DNA from: Uloborus plumipes
Lineage: Eukaryota > Arthropoda > Arachnida > Araneae > Uloboridae
NCBI GenBank assembly: GCA_038373865.1
Contig: JAXGGA010002201.1
Span: 62,001 to 126,000 of the forward strand
DNA: 64,000 nucleotides
Reading direction: 5' to 3'
In this document: positions 44,996-56,819 of the stretch, in pieces
Layout: each line of letters begins with the position of its first letter
How positions within the stretch are numbered: position 1 is the stretch's first letter
Position numbers and translations under genes: made by a program
Notes under the pieces: generated by a model
Database searches by the model: none
What the model was told of the DNA's origin: nothing
Seen by the model: the letters and a program-made list of their open reading frames with translations, nothing else

Positions 44996-47900
44996 CCTTT
45001 TTCTTGTAGACTCTCTAAGCAATTCCAGAGTTGCTCTTCTTTTTCTTTTCCCTTTTTCATCGCTGAAGACCGACTCCGAATTTTTTGTTTTCATATTTAA
45101 ATTTATGTAGTCAGATTCAACAGAACCTCTTGTCAGATTTCGCATTGCATTCTTTAGATTATGTTTCCAATTCGCACTTATTCTTCCGTTTTGGTTTTTA
45201 TATTTATTCACTTCAACGTTAAATTACGAAAATAATAATAAAAACTGTTTCTCAATCGATAAGTCAAGTTTCTCGTAAATGTATTGAAAATGAAACGAAA
45301 AGATTACATAAAAGGAGGCACGGAAAGAATCAATCTAACATCGCTCATCAGAACTTCTTCACATTTTACGATTCCGATTCTCTTGTTTTTGTTTTTTTTT
45401 CCTGGTTCTTCAAGCGCTCTCTTTTTCCCCCAAGGAAGTAAAACTTGGAACATAGTTACTTCCACGCTTTTTTACGAGTCGATACGGAATGTGAATGAAA
45501 AAGTTGCGTCCTTTTGTCACGACTCAAGTCTGTCTTGTTTTGTTGATGCCAAATGCCATGTTTACATTCTGCGGACGACTGTTATTTTTATTTTGAGGCT
45601 AGATTCCCCCCATTTTCTGGAAGAGAAAATATTATCCAATATGGATTTTCTTGTTAAATTTTAAACATGTGCTCTTTTTTTTTCCTTTTTTGTCGCAGAA
45701 AACATTTGTTTGGTTGGAATTAGAGTGGCTTAACTCTCATCCTTCAAGAGTTTCGAGTAATTGAAGGTTTTGTAAAAACAGCTGCAAATAAATCAGGAAC
45801 ATAAATTTTAAGAGAAGGATTGTATTGAAACGTAACTTTTTTAAAAAAAATATGCTTCAACTTTTTTGAAAAGTTACTACTTGTTTATTTGGCTACAGTG
45901 CAAAATGAGAGAACAATTACGACTCTTCAGATGGTTCAAATTGTTAATTAAATTTTGGTTGAAAGGTGCAATTCTAAATAAAATGTATTGCTTGCTTCCT
46001 CCATCCCAAATTAGGTGCTAAGTACTTTTGTACTGATTATTGGTACTGATGACGTTATGATTCTTTGTAAATATATCTTAGGATTTCAGGGTGACGAAAT
46101 ATCAATAATAACAACATTTTCTTAAAAGGTTTAAGTATTCTCTGCTTTCTATTTTGAATCAGTATCCAATTACTTTCCAAATTGCGAATTTTGTAGAGTT
46201 TTAAGCCACGCTCAGCTTTTGAATAGATTTTTTCTCCTCAAAACGAAACTGATAATTTTAAAAAGGAAAAGCAAACAAATAAGTGCCCGCATGATTTGTA
46301 TTTAATAATACATGAACTAGAAATAAACAAGTAAAAATAAATAATAAATGCGATCTTTTTTTTCTTCTGAAGTTACAAACGGGCTTTTGTGTATTAAGTG
46401 TTCATTCCAAATAACAATTAATTTCTATATAATTATTTTGGTACTATAATACTCATGCGTTAAGCAATGTATTTTTTTATTCATGAAAGAAAACTTATTA
46501 TAAGGGTGCATCGGTGCCCGACAAATATGAAATGCATTCAACAATTATGACGATTCAAGAAAGTTATCGTGATTCAAATTATCGCAAGTGATTGAGTCGC
46601 TTACTTTTTTTTAGAATGCCATCTCTACAAGTTAACTTTCTCCTCTAAGTTACTTCCTTTCAAAAAACGGGACATTTCGACAACGAGACGGCCTTTCTAA
46701 AAACGGGACTGTCCCGTTATAAACGGGACGTATGGTGATCTTAAAATCAGTTTGGTCATGATTCATTAGCTAGAAAATAGCTTCATGCGATGAATGGGAG
46801 AAAAATAAGAGTTGTTCAACTGCTCTTCCGTTTTGCAATTACGATAGTTGCAAAATGGGGTGTTTCTTGAGAGTGCGAGCCTTTTATTTTTTTTTGAATT
46901 AATTTGATACTGATTTAAGAGGGAAATGCTTGATAAGTAAATAAGTAAATGCTGTAAATTACTAGCGTAGCGCCTTAAAATATCTAATTTTTAAAAAAAA
47001 TATAATCAAAATCATCGGCTTCAATATAAAGTACATAAGTGTTCAAATATAGCAACTAATTTGGGACAAAAGTTTCGCCTTAAATGTGTGACTAATGTGA
47101 AACAGGTGAAGTATTTAGAAGATAAGTGACATCGCAGCTTAAAAACTTTTTTTTTTCTAATAGGAACTCAAAAAATAAAATATGCTTCGCTCATGCTCAA
47201 CCATTGTGGAAACTTAAAGCCGCTCGTCAGCGCATTACTCTGGAAATAATTCCGTGTCTTTCTGTAAAACAGAACTTTACATTGTGAGGTGCAAGACCTG
47301 CAGACAGCAAAAACATAATTGCCGATTTTCTATTCATACCCAGTGATTTATGACTTGTGCGTTGTGGGATTCGGTGTGTTCTCTCCCATTGCTTTGGGTT
47401 CTAGGAATAGAAAAGTTACAAACTATTCATTCGCTTTATTTTGGTGAAAAACAGGAAATGAAAAAAAAAATACATCCTTTTTTCTTCACTCACACATGGA
47501 CAAGAGTGCATTGTAAAAAATCGGATGCTATATTTACTGTGAGAGTTTTTTTTTTTTTTTTTCAAATCTTCCGCTTTTACATGAGTTGGAGGGAATAAAA
47601 AATATGAAAAGTTCTTTTAAGCAAATGCTTCTGAGACAAAAATGTCGAAACTGTGACTAGAAAATATTGTTTTTATCCATTACATATGAAAAGTTATTGG
47701 AAGTTCTCGCTGTGAGCTACAGTAAAGCCTTGACAATTTAATTATTATTGCATGATACTCCCGCGCGTATGGCAACGATTTAAAAAAAGTTTTACTTTAA
47801 GTTTAGAATAAGCTATTCTGAAGAATGTTATAATTCGTAGGAACGTTTAGCGTTGCATTATTTATTCTTTAATTCATGTTGTACGTATAATTTTTAATGT

Positions 47901-48300
47901 ATTGTAAGTTTTGATAAATATTTATCAGTTAGTCGAGCATGTTTAAGAAGTTTTTAGAAACATAACGTAGCCCGTCTAGCTCAAACAGGTTTTTGTACCT
48001 CCTTAGTTGAATTACTGACTTACATTGATAGTGCTTCGGTGTTTTATCAGATAGAACAGAGATTCTCAAACCAAGAGCCATCACAGACCCCCACCTGAAA
48101 ATGCACCACATTTTCGGATCCCTCTCCCCTCCCCCCATTTTCTCCGCATCCGAAAGCAATTGTATAATATTTAAATTTCATATTTTAATATATATTTACG
48201 CATTTTCTTATATTTATTCACCTTTCTTTATACTTTTTAGAACTAGTCCAGTTTTTATTACTCAACGTTAATACTTATGGCTGCGAAATGGAATGAGAAA
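44996..48300. other. Gene-free stretch
   Basis: No exon is recognised. The 126-codon frame at 45284-45664 lies in DNA of slightly more balanced composition; it has a hydrophobic stretch near residues 28-45 but no family resemblance. At about 46665-46740 AACGGGAC repeats end CGTATGGTGATC, which looks like one end of a dispersed element. At 48057-48160 CAGAGATTCTCAAACC followed by C-rich DNA looks like one hAT-type (Charlie-like) end, preceded by AGATAGAA; no partner end was found. Confidence 0.4.
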
Positions 48301-48308
48301 CATTTTAC

Positions 48309-48715
48309 TTAATGTAGCAAATGCACCCACAACTCGATCATAGCATCCTAAGACTGCAGTTTCGCCCTTATTATGGGCTCCTCAGTTAGGAATAGCCAAT
48401 GATCGAGCCGGAGGCAAAAATCCTCTTATTGTAGCTAAGATAGCCAACAAACTGGTAGATAAAGTGAATTTATCTTACCAGCGAGCGTCCGCAAACTATG
48501 GTGCGGCTCAACTCGAAATTTGAAGGCAAAAGCTGGGTAATGTGCAATGAGTTACCGCCCGTAAGCCAGGGCTGAGGCAGAACTGTAGCAAATGCACCCA
48601 CAACTCGATCATAGCATCCTAAGACTGCAGTTTCGCCCTTATTATGGGCTCCTCAGTTAGGAATAGCCAATGATCGAGCCGGAGGCAAAAATCCTCTTAT
48701 TGTAGCTAAGATAGC
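48309..48715. repeat. 271-bp hairpin repeat, 1.5 copies, flanked by 8-bp repeats
   Basis: Positions 48313-48446 and 48584-48717 (134 bp) appear identical. The repeated part starts TGTAGC and ends TAGCCA. Each copy contains a long hairpin (48333-48407 and 48604-48678) with arms CTCGATCAT and ATGATCGAG and an inner GCCC/GGGC stem. The single 137-bp spacer holds a second hairpin (48452-48481, CTGGTAGATAAA). CATTTTAC flanks the whole at 48301-48308 and 48716-48723, consistent with insertion. TG...CA ends make a miniature LTR element (TRIM) possible, but the flanking repeat does not abut the TG end exactly. A tandem-dimer structured element is the alternative. A related fragment lies near 8713. 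Confidence 0.7.
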
Positions 48716-48723
48716 CATTTTAC

Positions 48724-50321
48724 GATTTTTAGCATCTTTTTATCCAATAAAACATAAATGATTTGTTGGGTTAGTTGGTGCATTGTTGTCAATAGCAAAA
48801 ATCAACTTTTCTAGCCTTCTAATAGTCAAGAGGCTGTAACAATGAAATCTTTTCCAAAAATTTAGTTCAGGGTTAGAAACAAATGTAAATTGTTGAGTTG
48901 CGAGTATGTTGTGTATCTAGCGGTTCTGTACTTGATTTTCAAGCTTATAGAGATACGTAGATAGACAATCACAGAGATAGGTAGGTACGGGGTTAAAAGC
49001 TGTTTAAGTACCGAAAATGCTTTCTTGAAATTAATAAAAGCTATAGATTGATAAATTATGGCTACTAAATATAGAGATATAGGTAACTATAAAGATAGAC
49101 GAATAACAGAGACAAGTAAAGGAGATAGATCTAAATAGATTTATTATCTACCAGTGAGCTACATATACCAGATTCCAAAATTACCTTCTGAAGCCTTTTA
49201 TTTTAAATTCAGTTCTTGCATGAGTACAAATTACTGGATTAAGATTGGCGATTATGTAAAAAACAATGCGTTTGGAAGGTGCTTTTGCCCCCCCCCCCCC
49301 CCCAACTGCATCTGATCTGCAAAGTTGTAGAAATTGGTCAAAATAATCCAAACCGTCTCCAAAGACGGTAGTTTGGGCCAAAAGAGGTGAATTACGTAAA
49401 AAGGGAATTTTACATCTAGTCACATGCTGCTCGTTATTAATATAACAAAACCTATATTTATTTATGAGAAACTTAATGAAGAAAAATTTACACGAGACAC
49501 TTTTAATTTTAGCATTTTTCTTTAGCATTTTAAATATAATTAATAAAATGTCAAGATGAAATTTCGTCGTTGCAGACCTTCTCGAAACAGTTAATCTTAC
49601 AAAATACTGCGATTAAAATAAAATGTGAAATGAAACTTTTTTGTAGCACTTCTTCTAAGTATTAACTAAATACTTCATGTTAATGTATTCAATTACTTTT
49701 TGTAAGAATCTTTCCCAATGCCATGTATCTCTTTAAAACTTCTTGATGTTTTTATTTGAATTTCGAAGAAAGCACCTCAATTGATCTTCAATATTATGAA
49801 TACATTTTTAAGTACTAATTAAATTCTTACATTGTTGAATTATTGGGTTTATTTGTTACGAGAGAAATTATTGATCAAGTTATGTTTTGAGTGGTCGTTG
49901 TTTATTTCTCTTTCTTTCTTTCTTTTTTATTAATATTGCTTCTAAATCTAGCTTCGAAATCATAAATATCACAAATGAAGAACAATGATAAAACAGCGCA
50001 AAAAAGTGAAGTTCTTATTTTTAAAAAAAGTGAACGAAATGCTCGGTAAAAAAAAGTAATCTTTTAATTTAAGTTGGTTTCGAACATCGATAAATGGTGG
50101 GTAGTTTTAAAAAAGAAATACGAAAGTAAGTGTTATTAAAAAAAGTTGCTCTCTTGGCTTTCGCTTCTAAAATAAAATTTTGATAACATTTTTTTCTTAA
50201 TTCAATTTGAGGAATTGGAAGCTAAAATGTGTGAAAGTTCTTTTGAAAAAGAGAATTAAATGATTATTATTTCTTTTTTAAGGAAGTTACAAACTATATT
50301 TATCTCTAAGAAAACGACTTG
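48724..50321. other. Gene-free A+T-rich stretch
   Basis: No gene is recognised. It holds GATAG-type simple sequence (48950-49140) and a run of 16 C at 49288-49303. The 115-codon minus-strand frame over that run (49181-49528) depends on it for a glycine stretch and is not credible. Confidence 0.5.
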
Positions 50322-50703
50322 TAAATGACTCTAGACTAGGAATTCTAAACAGTAGCCACTGCCTACCAGTCTCCAAAAAGGGTAGCTACTTTTGCACTTT
50401 TGGTTACCATTTTGGAAAAAGTATATACCACAGCGCAAAAAAGTAAATAACGTATTCTCTGTTAGTAATATGAGATGTGACAATACTCTGCAAAAACAAT
50501 AAACAAATGTTCAATGAACATATTTTTTAAATTTAAAGATACAATCATACAACAAAAGGAAATATTTTGCAAATGTGTGATTTTTAACAAATAAAGAAAC
50601 GTGGTCTCCACTTCTGGCGACTGGTACTTAATTTTTTAGTAGCCTTTTTCGACGAACGGTAGCCAATCAAATGGGGGCTGTTGACAGCTAACGCAGAGCT
50701 TTA
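50322..50703. mobile_element. TAAAGCTC-family element, copy 1
   Basis: It begins TAAATGACTCTAGACTAGG and ends GCAGAGCTTTA. The body shares ordered blocks with copy 2: AGTAGCCACTG, GGTAGCTACTTTTGCAC, TTTGGTTACCAT, CAATACTCTGCAAAA, GGAAATATTTTGCAAAT and GGCGACTGGTACTTAATTTTT. No clear target duplication remains. It carries no open frame. Confidence 0.6.
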
Positions 50704-51550
50704 CGCAAGTCACCACGTATGTGAGTGTACACACATATGTATCTCGCTGTTTAAATGCTGTTACGTGTTCAAGCGCGAAAGAAAAGCATACGATGTGCCA
50801 ATGCTTTTAGCAAATAAAAATGCAACTAAAAAAAAAAGAAAATTGATATTTTTTTTCACAAAGAATATGTGATAAGTATAAAATTCAAAATGCGACATTT
50901 GCCAAAAACGTGATACAAAAATATGTGAAGGTAATTTTAATGTGTCAGAATTTTAAATATTTTTGAATTATTCAATTTTTTGCCACCGTCGACAGTCCTG
51001 GAAATGCATAATGTATGTCCCACAAAAATGGGGTCGCGTGTCATTGGTTCGCCCCCATCGCTGATCTATTTGCTGTCACGTGATACTTCAGGTTGGCTAT
51101 TTTCTACTTTTTCTAGTTGATCTATAAAGTTTAAAGTACATCTGCAAAGTTCATTTCGTTTGCATCATGATATTTTGCTTTTAAAATTGAAATCTAAAAA
51201 TACTTTTAAAAAAGTAAATTGTGATCTCTGTCGTGCATGTTCTTTGACTGTGAGCATTTCTTTTTTTACTTCATTACTGGTGGTTATTTAGAAGAACTCT
51301 TTTTTGCATTGTAATTTTTAAAAGCAAATGTTGATAAATGAAACTTCATATTTGCGTTTTCATTGAATAATTTATTTTTAGAATGTTCTCGACACGCTTG
51401 AAGTATAGGAATATCAAGTAATGATACATTTGAATTATTTATTTGAGGACCTTTTAGGAGCCCAGAACTTGCAGTTCACAAAATAAAATTATCTTCTGTA
51501 GCAACTGGTTTCACGAACGTCATCACTAAAGCTCTTTGCAAAAATATTGC
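50704..51550. other. Gene-free DNA between two related elements
   Basis: Nothing coding is recognised. A CpG-containing patch at about 50990-51075 (CACCGTCGACAGTCC, GTCGCGTGTCATTGG, TGTCACGTGATAC) includes a CACGTG E-box. The 63-codon frame at 50681-50872 is not credible. Confidence 0.45.
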
Positions 51551-51558
51551 CCTCCAAC

Positions 51559-52083
51559 TAAAGCTCCAGACTAGAAAATCTGAATAGTAGCCAGTGGCGA
51601 GCAGAATCTTAAAAAATGGTGGCTATTTTTGCACCTTTGGTCGCCATCTTGAAATAAAGCATGAACGCAGCTCAAAAATTAAACAACATTCGTTGATTCC
51701 TAATATTTAAAAAAATATATATGTTGATACTCTACAACAAAAGCAAGCAGAATTTCAATGGATAATTTTTTAATATAAAAATATAAGCATTCAAAAAAAG
51801 GAAATATCTTACAAATAATTAATTGTAATACAAATGTACGTAATCTAACTAAATGAAAGCAAATTTGAGGACTCACGCATTTACTCTTTTATTTATTATT
51901 CAGAAAATTTCTGCTGTCCGACATAATTACTTTTTCAGGAAATTCTGAATTGGCAATATGTAAATTGACTTCAAAGTCGAACAACGGTTGCCACTTTTGG
52001 CGACTGGGACTTCATTCTTTGGTAACCATTTTCAATTAAATGGTCCTCCGATGGCAATTGGCGACCGCTTATCTAGAGCTTTA
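51559..52083. mobile_element. TAAAGCTC-family element, copy 2
   Basis: The ends are TAAAGCTCCAGACTAG and (reverse strand) TAAAGCTCTAGATAAG, flanked by an exact 8-bp duplication CCTCCAAC (51551-51558 and 52084-52091). This defines the boundaries of the family. An 8-bp duplication fits hAT or Merlin/P-type elements; the terminus does not decide between them. The 525-bp body has no transposase. Confidence 0.75.
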
Positions 52084-52119
52084 CCTCCAACTCAAAACAT
52101 AAGTTTTCATAGAAATGTA

Positions 52120-52420
52120 CACTCTTAAAACTACTGGTTGCACAAGGCACCTTGAAGCGTGAAACGTTGTTGCACCAGCGGAACCCCCCTGAGGGGTGAC
52201 ACTGGACGCCCTATGGCACCCTTGAAGGTGCACTTTGGCTCCTTCGGGTGCCATGTTCCACCCATGGGATGCCATAAGTCACCTATAGGGTGCCACATGG
52301 AGCCAAATCCCACCTTCAAGGGTGCTATAGGAAGTCAAGTGGCACCTCTCAAGGGGTGCAGAAGGTGCTTCAACTTTTCACCCTTAAAGGTGCCTTGTGC
52401 AACCTGTAGTTTTAGCAGTG
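52120..52420. mobile_element. TA-flanked MITE with GGTGCC palindromes
   Basis: With TA (52118-52119, 52421-52422) the ends read TACACTCTTAAAACTAC and (reverse strand) TACACTGCTAAAACTAC, continuing GGTTGCACAAGGCACCTT on both sides. The 301-bp interior is G+C-rich and full of GGTGCC/GGCACC and CCTTCAAGG blocks, so the whole can fold into a branched hairpin. The three frames over it arise from these blocks and are not genes. The outer TACACTGCT is the same as the end of the Tc1 element at 38714. Confidence 0.85.
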
Positions 52421-52422
52421 TA

Positions 52423-53779
52423 GGTACATCTGAAAAGCGGATCCTTCATGAAAATACGATCACAAAAAGGATTTCTACCGAAAATTACTTTCGAATATCA
52501 TTTTTCCATTGTAAATTTCATAAAACATAATACTGCATCCAAGTTTTTGACTTTATATTCACTTATTAAAGTTTTCATTAAAGATGCAAAGGTGCAGTAG
52601 CGGGGAGCGGGGTTGATTATCAGAAAGTTAGGCTGTTTTTCCTGTTTTAAAAATTAAGTACTTAAGAAAAAAAGGCGGAGGCGCTCATACGAGAGTTTCT
52701 AGACCTATACCCTATTGATATTGTTGATGTCTCAAAACATTTAGTTTGAAATTATGACAATATGAACTAACTGCATTACTAACCGCATTCATGATCCATC
52801 CACATTTTTTTTAAAAGTGCACTTGAAATTCAAACGATTTCAGAAGAGCTCTACCCGCTGAAGAAAACTAAAACGAAGTTCCTAATTCATAAGAAACTGG
52901 TTTTGATAAATGATCTTTCCAGAGTAACGTTGGACGCGTATATGCTTCCTTTCCGCCAAGGAGTCGTTCCCGAAAAATTTTCAAAAGTTTCGTTTTTTCT
53001 CCAAGTTTCAGAAATCTATTTTTCAATCGATTTTGTGATAAACTGTCACGGTCACGCTGCTAATGTTTCCAGGTCGTCTCTTCGATTGATCTTCGACTAT
53101 TTGTTCGTTTGTTTCAAATTCTTTTATCGAAATTTGGGTTTTGAGAATTTTTCCAATGCATCTTTTAAGAGATACGAACTTATTTATTTCTTATTTTTTT
53201 GCAAAGTCTTTGCAACGATGATGTGCAATTGAATTAGAGTGCATTAAACTGGAACTAGAAATTAATGGGATGTGGTGGTGTGAAAGCATACTTCGGATTT
53301 CGAAATTGTAATTTCGGATCAATACAATGATCGTAGATTTTAATTTCATTTCCCAAAGTTTTCAACTTTCTTATAAGTCTGTCATATTATTTGAAGTTCA
53401 ATGAAGCCAAATTTTTTATACTACAGTAGAAAGTAATACACTTCTGGATATTGTTTGGCGATTATGATTTAGACAACGTACCCTCATGTTGAAAAATGAA
53501 AAAATGAATAAAATAAATAAATAACTACATAAATTAAAAACAATACTTTGTATTTGCATTGATAGATTTTTAAGAAGTTGAAGTAAAATATTCTTGTCGA
53601 GAAATGTGTACAGAGGGACATGTGTGCAAAAACCGATGTCAGATTTGTGAAAAGTAAGATATCTCAGTTGAAATATAAAAGGAAAACGAAAAAAGAGGGG
53701 GGGGGGGCGGAGGTCTTCCTTTTTCTTCTTCTTCTTCTTTTTTTTTTGATCAACGGAAAATTGCATCTCACTTAACATG
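52423..53779. other. Gene-free stretch
   Basis: No gene is recognised. A 109-codon frame at 52903-53232 has no known domain. A G-run and CTT repeats lie at 53696-53750 and account for the 120-codon minus-strand frame there. Confidence 0.45.
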
Positions 53780-53781
53780 TA

Positions 53782-55485
53782 GGGTGAGTTCTGGTAAGTG
53801 CGTCCACGGGGTAAGTGCGTCCACTGGGAATTATATGAACACTGTCCTGAAATGGCTTCTGCAACACATCGACTATGTTAGATAACTGTCTAATGATAAT
53901 TTCAATAGGTAGAATTCAGGCCTGGATTCAACAGACGAAACACAATCGGAGACAACTTAAATGTCTTCAAAAAAACTCTAAAGTAAAGATTGAAAAGGTT
54001 TTGTTTCAGTTTCTCTTGTAGTGATATCGAGCAATTGAAGTCAAGAAATGCAAGTTGTTTCTTTTGAGTAATAGCTACTAATAACATACATGGGGTATTT
54101 TGATCAAATACTCTAATTAAAATTTGTTTATAAGACGGTACGCACTTTCCCTTTCTTTAAAGTAAGGTGGGGGTAAGTGCGTACCATTATGATGGGGCAA
54201 GTGCGTACCACTATCATGAGGCATGTGCGTACTAGTATGCGGAGTAAGTGCGTACCATTATGATGAGGCAAGTGTGTACCATTACGTAAAAAGTTCGACT
54301 CTCGTAATTAACCTTTAATTTTGCTTATAACTCTTTTATAAGCCGATTATAAATCCGACGTCATTTCCATCAAGTATTTATATTTACATTGAATGTGGCA
54401 TAAGTTTTCCATTTTTTTCATTACCTCTGAAATATATTGGCTTTTAGGTATCAGTTAGTAAATTTTTCGTTGAAAATAGCGATCATAAGCTATACTTAAT
54501 TTAAACCAGAATGACAAATGAAGCAATGAAATTAAGTGAAAAACTAAATAAGGAACCAACTGATTCAAAAAACGAAGGTGGAGTAATGAATAAATTATAT
54601 TTAAGAAAATTAAGAACACCTTGTGAAAAACTATTTCAATGTACAAGAAAAAAAAAGTACAAGTATCATATCATGATCAATTATTTTCTTTTTTTTTTTT
54701 TTTTTTTGCTCTTTATTGTGTGTTTTTTCTTACTGTTGCTGATTCTAATAAGAAAAATATTTTAAAACCGTATTTATTCAAAAAAAAAAAAAGAAAAAAC
54801 CGAATTGTTCACTCAGGTCGCCTACCGATCTACCATACAAATAGAATTAAAGAAAATCACAGGGGTACGCACTTACAACAACGCTATTGGACGCACATGT
54901 CTCATCTTACATTTAAGAAGGGGTAAGTGCGAACCCTGGCTTAAACACAGACTGATTAATGTATTAAACCAAAATAAACTATGTAGAGTATAAGTGATTA
55001 TTATTAAATAAGAACAACTTACATTTGCTCACTTGATCTTATTAAAAGGACAGAGGAAGAATCACAGACACAGCTCTCTCAATCTTCAAATCACAGTTGT
55101 TCGCAAGACACGTAGGATATCACTAATTGCGTTTCATCCATGTAAGCAAGTGCTGATCTCAAGTATTAGGAATTATCCCAAGGCAACTACCTAACATATT
55201 TAATACGTGCCAGAAGTTTTTCCCTGCTCATATTCACATAATTTAAGGTGGACGCACTTACCCCGCTAGGTAGGGAAAGTGCGTACCTTAGAATAGGTGT
55301 CATAAACCAGGTCACAAAACCTATGCTTATGGTTTATTTGACATATTATATGCTTGAAAATCTTAGTAAAGGATCTGGAAAGAAAACTAAAAAAAAATTG
55401 TGAGTGTACAAGATTTTTCAACAGAGCAGCATCCTTGAGAATATGAACTTTGAAAAAAAGGGTACGCACTTACCAGAACTCACCC
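53782..55485. mobile_element. TA-flanked element with GTAAGTGCG motifs, family 2
   Basis: The left end GGGTGAGTTCTGGTAAGTGC is inverted at the right (ACGCACTTACCAGAACTCACCC), with TA on both sides (53780-53781, 55486-55487). Over 1704 bp the motif GTAAGTGCGTMC or its complement recurs about a dozen times: twice at the left end, once near 54138, five times in a 24-bp tandem block (54172-54286), near 54860 and 54920, as a palindromic pair around CTAGG at 55255-55283, and at the right end. No transposase is encoded. Layout and core motif match family 1 at 20826-21975. Confidence 0.8.
54172..54286. repeat. Five 23-24-bp units built on the AAGTGCGTACC motif
   Basis: Units of the form GTAAGTGCGTACCATTATGATG follow each other with small changes (CAAGTGCGTACCACTATCATG, CATGTGCGTACTAGTATGCG and so on). 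The period is 23-24 bp and there is no unique spacer, so this is not a CRISPR. It lies inside the element at 53782-55485. Confidence 0.88.
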
Positions 55486-56231
55486 TACTTTCAATTCATT
55501 ACACTATGCGTTACACTGCTATCGTCATCATTTGAAGTTACTGCAAATAAAATAAAACTTATCAAAAATAATTATAAAATTAATTTTAAAACGTTGGAAG
55601 GATAGAAGTATAGCTTTTTACCTACTCAAGTACAAAATACCAAAACGCACTTTTAATTTAAAAACTGATAGTGGTTATAAAGTTTTTTCAATTAATCCTG
55701 AAATTTCTTTATTTTTCTTTTTTTAATGGCAACTAGGATATCTAGTCTATATATCGTTGGGATCCAAAAAAGGAAATGTTTCTAACATTGCTAAAACGTT
55801 CTGGTTTATATAATTTATTTAATGAGGAATAGAACCATATTCAAAAAATCTAGAAGCAACATTAGTTTCACCCTACCTCGTTACTATTCAATCCCACGTG
55901 TTAAAAGCTATTAAAAATATGTCATTCCCCCAACAAAATCAAGCGCTTCGGCTTCGTATATGTCACTTCTGTTTATTGACTTCCATTCAAAATTAAAGCT
56001 CTTTGAAATTAGACAAACTTTAATCAAGTTCCTAAGTTCACTAAAAGTTTGCTAATGAAAGCTGTGTTTATTTATTTACTTCATTTCGAAATCTTTGATG
56101 AATATGTTTTAACGCCTAAAACATAATTTTCATAGTCGCGTAAAAATTCATGCAAAATATTTCAAGAGCTGCTGCTTTTAACGAAGTGATAATTTGCCAA
56201 GACGTAATTAGGATGGGTAAACAGCAGCAAT

Positions 56232-56819
56232 TCTTTCGTCTCATTCTTAAGTGCTCTATTATTTCAGTTTCGAATGGGATGCTTTCGTGTCGTCCATTAA
56301 AAGGGCGTTTGGAAGACCTAAAAACATATACTCGCTACTCGCCTTAAAAACAGAATTATTATTTGTTGTATACGGTCTACGGAAGAATGCATTTTTTGTC
56401 AACTCGGTTTCAAAATTTTACATGCAAATAGGCACGTAACATTCAGTTTCGAATTGATTGTTTTTGCGCCATTCATTCCAGTATCAGAAGAGTGTTTGGT
56501 GGCCATGGAAATATCTACTACTAACTTGCTCTGTTAACAGGAATGTTGTTGCCTTGTGCAGAACTAACGTTGGAGTCATCGGTCCACGGAAGAATATATT
56601 CTTGCCCTTCCAAATTTTGGTAGAAGTGGGCAAATAACATTCTGTTGTGAATAGGAATTTTCGTGTCGTCCATTTAAATACCAGAAGGGTGTTTAGTAGA
56701 CCTGAATGTATCTACTCCCAACTTGCCGCATTTATCTGCTGTAAAATTAACTTAGGAATCGTTAGTCCACGAAAGAATGTAATTTTCGTCAACCCAGTTT
56801 CCAAATTTTGGATGCTAGT
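56232..56819. repeat. Three diverged tandem units of about 195 bp
   Basis: Units start near 56232, 56431 and 56629. Each has, in order, GGCA-TAACATT (units 2 and 3), TTTCGAAT or TGTGAATAGG, GTGTCGTCCATT or GCGCCATTCATT, AGAAG-GTGTTTGG, CTACT-ACT-GC, GTCCACGGAAGAAT and a TTTCCAAATTTTGG-TG block. The units differ widely from each other, so the array is old. Small frames in it are not conserved between units. Confidence 0.75.

Noticed and set aside
45284..45664. 126-codon frame with a hydrophobic stretch
   Set aside because: No domain or conserved motif is visible, and the stretch depends on a poly-T run.
48309..48715. Hammerhead ribozyme (retrozyme) in the 271-bp unit
   Set aside because: The conserved CUGANGA core is absent. 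The hairpins present are of a different type.
49181..49528. 115-codon minus-strand frame with a glycine run
   Set aside because: The glycine run is the 16-C homopolymer read on the other strand.
52081..52530. Three frames of 62-123 codons rich in G, P and C
   Set aside because: They are produced by GGTGCC/GGCACC palindromes of the MITE at 52120-52420.
53416..53778. 120-codon minus-strand frame with a polylysine run
   Set aside because: The lysines come from CTT/poly-T simple sequence and the rest has no family resemblance.
54172..54286. Possible CRISPR-like array
   Set aside because: The 23-24-bp units are contiguous with no unique spacers and lie inside a transposable element in animal DNA.
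53782..55485. GTAAGT matches as splice donors of a gene
   Set aside because: They belong to a repeated transposon motif that occurs in both orientations.
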